A stretch of 60,000 nt of DNA from Lineus longissimus (lineage: Eukaryota; Nemertea; Pilidiophora; Heteronemertea; Lineidae). Within the stretch, counting starts at the first letter, position 1. The number at the start of each line of letters is the position of its first letter. The position numbers were made by a program, and so were the translations under genes. Below, piece by piece: positions 55,401 to 60,000 of the stretch. The notes under the pieces were generated by a model. That model ran no database searches and was not told the DNA's origin. It worked only from the letters and a program-made list of their open reading frames with translations. The stretch lies in the NCBI RefSeq assembly GCF_910592395.1, contig NC_088311.1:16310501-16370500 (forward strand), in the 5' to 3' direction.

Positions 55401-58400
55401 CTTCAGCTTAGATGACACTTGCACTCTAACTCAAAGTTTGTTTGATATAGGCTTTTCAAACTTGATTCTTGGGGGCTAAATGTCAAAACACAAAAATGGC
55501 AGTTACTCCCTCAATAAAGGATTTTTTATGGTAGGCTTAGCTAGCAGCGATATATAATATATCTCCTGAGTTTTCAGTTTGAGTAATTTTTTTCTGCCCT
55601 ACTTGATGTGTAGTTTGCCATGTAGTGGAGCAGGTTCCTTTCGAAATTGGGTGGAATGCAGTTCTTAGTTTGGCCACTAGGAGTCAAAATGTCAAAAGAC
55701 AAAACTGGCAATTACTGCCTCAATTCACACAATATTGGCTAAAATTTTCTAAAATTTTTATTTAGCTTAGCTAGCAGTGATATATCCTATAATCCCCCGA
55801 GTTATCAGTTTGAGTGATTTTTCTTACCTACAGTTTGAGCGATTTTTTTCATCGACAAAACTCTTCCCTCCACCTATTTGACTTGTTTTCCCCTACATGT
55901 ATTGAAGCTTTCTCAAACAATATCTTCAATTCTTACAGATATTTGATTGAAAAAGCCTAATTTTGTAGAGCGCTGCCACATAATGAATTGCGAACAGCCT
56001 CTTTCGACATTTGTTGCATTATTTTCAACTCCATTACCATGTTCCCTTCTTCACCATGCTTTCAACACTATGCTCGCGGGGACCAGAGGCATTCATCTAT
56101 GTGCTTGCACTCAAATTAGTGCTCTTACACGTAACCATTAGACTCACACTTGTTTTGTGCATTGTGATAATGTGCAGAGCAAAGAAGATTTGTTTACAAA
56201 TGGATCTGTTTGATTGCTTTTACATGCAGCCAATTTTAACAGTCATGATGAGAGGGGGCCGCAATCATAGGATTCATGCGGGACCAAAGTTTGGCTGCTA
56301 CATCTAGAGGTCAACTGTAGAACTAAAATGCATACTTGTTGTAAATGATAATGACATCATCTAAAACTAGGTGAGGGTATTTCTTGAAATACAATTAATT
56401 TCATGACAATGATATTGTTTCAGGAAAAATTCTATGGTCGAGAAGTCATCCTAGCAGACAGAGATATGGTGGAACAGCAATCAGGTACAGAATTTTTTCA
56501 GAGAATGTAACAATTTAGTTTTCCAATAGCAGGCAAATTTTCCTGCAATTGGTAATCAGTACTTTCCGGAAAATTGAATATAACAAAGTAGTTGTTGAAA
56601 TTTTAATATTGGGTTATGTCCTGGAATAAGGCTTGATGTTATTTACCTTCAGGATTTAAAACTCGCCAGCCATTACTGAAAGAAAATCAGAATGTGGAAA
56701 TCTTCATCATGCTCATAATTTTGTAGTGTCTGACTGATCACTTATGGTAATAATTGTTTGAACTTACCTTAATACATTGCACGTTGCTAAAATCCTGGAA
56801 TTTTTACTCTGGACACTACTTATGAGACTACATGTACATCACATAATACCCGGGTTTTGATTTGACCTACTTTTCAAGGTCACAGAGGTCAAATAGCGTA
56901 AATTCACTGTATTTGGTTTCTGGAGCAGCATGTCTCCGTAACCATAAATGCTAGGCGATTCATCTTTGGGTGATTTGAATGTGTTATGGTTGGTGCTATA
57001 CTTGGCCCGAGGGGGCGGGCGCTTCATATGAAATCTACTTTTCGCTATATCTCATGAATTCTGCTTGGAAAAATCGTGAAATTTTTACTCTGCACACTGT
57101 ATCATATAAATACCCGGGTTTTTTATTTGATCTACTTTTCAAGGTCACAGGGGTCAAATGGCCTAAAGTGACCTTCACTGGTTTCTGGAGCATGCTGGAA
57201 TTTTAATCATTGAGTTATATGATGGTCTTATGCTCTTTAGCCAAAAAGGTCCCTTTTTTTCACAAACTACTTTCAGCTCTATCTCAGTAATGATGCGCAT
57301 ACTCCACTAAGCCAACTTTACTATATTGTCACCTTCAGCATGTGTGGACTGAGGGGTTATGCTCGCTTTGCAATGCTATTTTTTTAAAAGCTGTCAGTAT
57401 GCCTTTTCATCCAAAAACCAGTATGACATTTTTGCACAAATTCTTTCCCTTTCCCCCCTGAGTCATGCAATATTACCAAGAACGGGTGGGGTTGGGTCCC
57501 TCCTGCCTGTTGAGCAGGCGTCGGAGTCGGTACCCACCATGTGGGGAAATGACCATTTCCGAGTGTTGCTGATGAATCCTGACAGTTCCCGAATCCACCA
57601 TTTTGCTTTGCTTGCTGCAAACAGGTCGTGAAAGTATGGATTCTATTCCCAAATTTCATTCTTTTCAAAGTAAATGGTTTTGCAGACACCCCCAAGGCTC
57701 GAATTTCGAAAAAGGCACTCTATGGCATTTTTTTTAAATTGCCTTAGAGGACAGGGCCCTACTTCGGCATTTTCTACCTTCTCAATGGCAAATTACCTTA
57801 GACTTTTGCCTCTGTATTTTAACTGTATCTGTAACTGTAAAAAGCCCTTTTCAAAAGGGGAGGGCTGGGCGCCTGATTATGCTTGAGTCAAAGACAGGCA
57901 CATGAATTTAATACTGCTACAACATTTGTACAATTCGTTTAGTTGGAAAAAAGCCCAGAAACATCATTCAGTTCACTCCATTGCTCATCTGTAATTGCCG
58001 CATCTGCCTGGGCCACTTAGCTTGATCACGATGTACACTGAGCAAATGCATTTTGTTAATGGTAAAAAGAGTAACAAATTGTATAAAATCTCATTCAAAT
58101 CATCTCATCCAGTACTATGAGTAGCACTCAAACAACGATTAACATATTACACAAATGTGCGGTACATTAGTTTTTCAAAATCATAGAGAGAAGCAGTATA
58201 ATCATCAACATGACTTGAAACAAAAAAAATCATTGCCATTTGACCTTTTTTCTTGACTCCAGGCGGCCATCTTTGAAAACCTTATTTTGCTAGAACAATG
58301 AAATTTTTACTGTCAATACTTCTGATGAGACTACATGACATAATATGTGGGTTTTCGATTTGACCCACATTTGAAGGTATCCTGTCTGTATCCTGTTTCA

Positions 58401-60000
58401 AAAACAGTGGGACGTTTCTTAACCACTAAAGCTACGAACTTGAAATTTGGTACACATGAATTCTTATGGCACCGAATTTCAGTCTGATCTGATTCTTGAC
58501 TTGGCTACCAGGGTGCCAAAACTAAAAAAAGTAAAAAGTGCAATATCTCGCTTATTAGTGATTTGGTTTTGATGATATTTTTATGGTAGGTACTCCAAGC
58601 AAGGATACATCACATGTCATACTGACTTTGCTTTGACCTGTATGTACCATACATGTAGGATGTTTCTTAACCAGGATGAATTCCTAACCACCAAATATCT
58701 ACACGGTGAGCACAATGGTCCTGGCCGTTTTATTCATAAAGAGTTCTTCTTCAGATCTCCCTTCCACGTCGACATGTGAGCATAATGGCCCTGGCCATAC
58801 AATTTTACGCATTCCACTCCATATTTCAAGGACCAGTTGAGTGACAGACCTGAAACTATTGATGTCGAACCATACCAAAAATCAAATATGGCCACTTGCC
58901 AGCCATCTTCAAATATATCTTTTACAACATTTATGGCAAAATGTGAGACAGCTCTATTGATGTGATACCTTGTGTTCTTATTCCAGATGAATTATTTGCT
59001 GGTTCTATGGAGGAAGATGTTGCATTTCTGGTAGTAGGAGATCCCTTTGGGTAAGATTCAGAGTCTAGCAAGTTAAAAGAGGTGGTTACTTGGATTGTTT
59101 CATGAAATTCATACATTTTTAATGGTGTGGTAAAAATGTAACGCAGGAAAACGCTTTCATTGATAAATCTAAGCAGATTAGAGGATCCAAATCACGTGTA
59201 AGGTAATGGAATACTAGTTGTTCTGAGACCATCCATGTACAATGTATGGCATCTTGACCCGCAATGTTTTGATATCGCTAAATCACTCATCCAAAACCTC
59301 GACATTTTCTGCCGTAGAAGCTGTTGCCTCCAAGCAAGGATACCTCGATTCTGGACCAATCAGAACCTCCCTTACAGAATGATCTCAGCTACTGCAGTAA
59401 TATCCGATTCTGAGACACAACCTGATTTGAAATATCCACGACAATACGATTTAAAATCGTGATAATTCATGTTTTGCGATGGCGCAGAGGGAACAGGTAG
59501 ATGAAAAGCACTTTAGAATTTGTGGAGTTAAACCTAGTTTTTACCCCTCAGTCCATAAAGGCTAGAGGGGTACTGTCCAGGTCTTCGCCGTCGGTCTTGC
59601 CGTCTGTCCGTTGAACTCGTTTCCGGAGCCTATCTCCGTAACCATAAATGCTAGGCATTTTGTCTATGGGGGGTTCGAAGGTCCTATGGTGTCATTGTGC
59701 CTTTTGATTTCGAACTACCCTCAGACCCAGGGGGCGCTTCATTGAAAAACTACTTTTGGCTATATCTCATGAATAAAGGTAGCTAAAATCGTGAAATTTT
59801 TACTGTGCACACTGCTCATGAGACTATCACTTAATACCCAAGTTTTTGATTTGACAGGTACTTTTCAAAGTCACCGAGGTCGAATAGAGTAAATTGACTG
59901 TAATTAGTCTCCGGCTTTGAGCTGGAGACTTCTATATTAGTAGGGATTCTTCTCCCCAGAAAATTATTCCGGCACACTCCCGTCCCAGGTGGATGCACAT
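55401..60000. other. Repeat-derived spacer, no gene recognised
   Basis: 56770-57215 and 59620-59960 are two copies of one repeat (TCCGTAACCATAAATGCTAGGC, TATATCTCATGAAT, CGTGAAATTTTTACT, then a degenerate AAGGTCACxGxGGTCAAAT). 58430-58741 is an inverted fragment of the D/E hairpin family (GTGAGCACAATGG end). 55440-55860 has two diverged copies of a unit with TTTGGCCACTAGGAG and TTAGCTAGCAG(C/T)GATATAT. Short open frames lack family motifs. Confidence 0.45.

Overview
The window looks like intergenic or intronic DNA from a metazoan, most likely a marine invertebrate. The reasons are spliced genes with canonical GT/AG sites, animal-type PIF/Harbinger, hAT, piggyBac and Ty3/gypsy relics, abundant TAGGCCTA-like words, and dispersed ~300-bp repeat units containing AAGGTCA. 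A deuterostome (echinoderm, hemichordate or amphioxus) is my guess; the sequence alone does not settle the phylum. I see no clear single-copy host gene. Almost every coding stretch is of transposon origin.

Layout. 1-2,546 (minus): two-exon HARBI1-type nuclease whose intron holds a foldback element and a small CACTG-ended MITE. 2,560-6,770: a PIF/Harbinger-like gene pair, a DDE nuclease (plus strand, 2,994-3,944) convergent with an intact three-exon Myb/SANT-like gene (minus strand, 6,373-4,034), bordered by palindrome-rich DNA. 7,313-10,903: inverted-repeat-bounded region with a nested element built of CAGTC/CAGTG words. 11,977-18,972: large multi-exon gene of a widespread but poorly classified transposase-like family, broken by a 2.48-kb DNA transposon. 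19,000-25,702: ATGGC-rich spacer and two copies of a Helitron/Helentron-like element. 25,703-28,493: decayed hAT transposase. 29,500-34,500: three members of a repeat family with a terminal hairpin, then a piggyBac relic. 35,129-35,922: long-TIR foldback element. 37,546-41,020 (minus): Ty3/gypsy integrase relic, split by a 1,524-bp element with perfect 94-bp TIRs and a 9-bp target duplication. 42,366-49,275: MITE, a second large foldback element, and a third Helitron-like copy, the last two each carrying a hairpin element. 51,742-54,261: second copy of the 2.5-kb element, with its empty site 96 bp upstream. 54,430-55,400 (minus): Ty3/gypsy protease relic. 55,400-60,000: diverged repeats.

What is unusual is how many insertions can be read against an uninterrupted version. 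The 4-bp TSD element (two copies), the 9-bp TSD element and the hairpin element (two copies) each sit in sequence whose empty form can be inferred or seen inside the window. This fixes element ends, target duplications (4 bp, 9 bp and none) and relative ages. The best candidates for something undescribed are the 4-bp-TSD family, the no-TSD hairpin family carrying repeated nuclear-receptor-like half-sites, the two foldback families made of short tandem words, and the CAGTC/CAGTG element.
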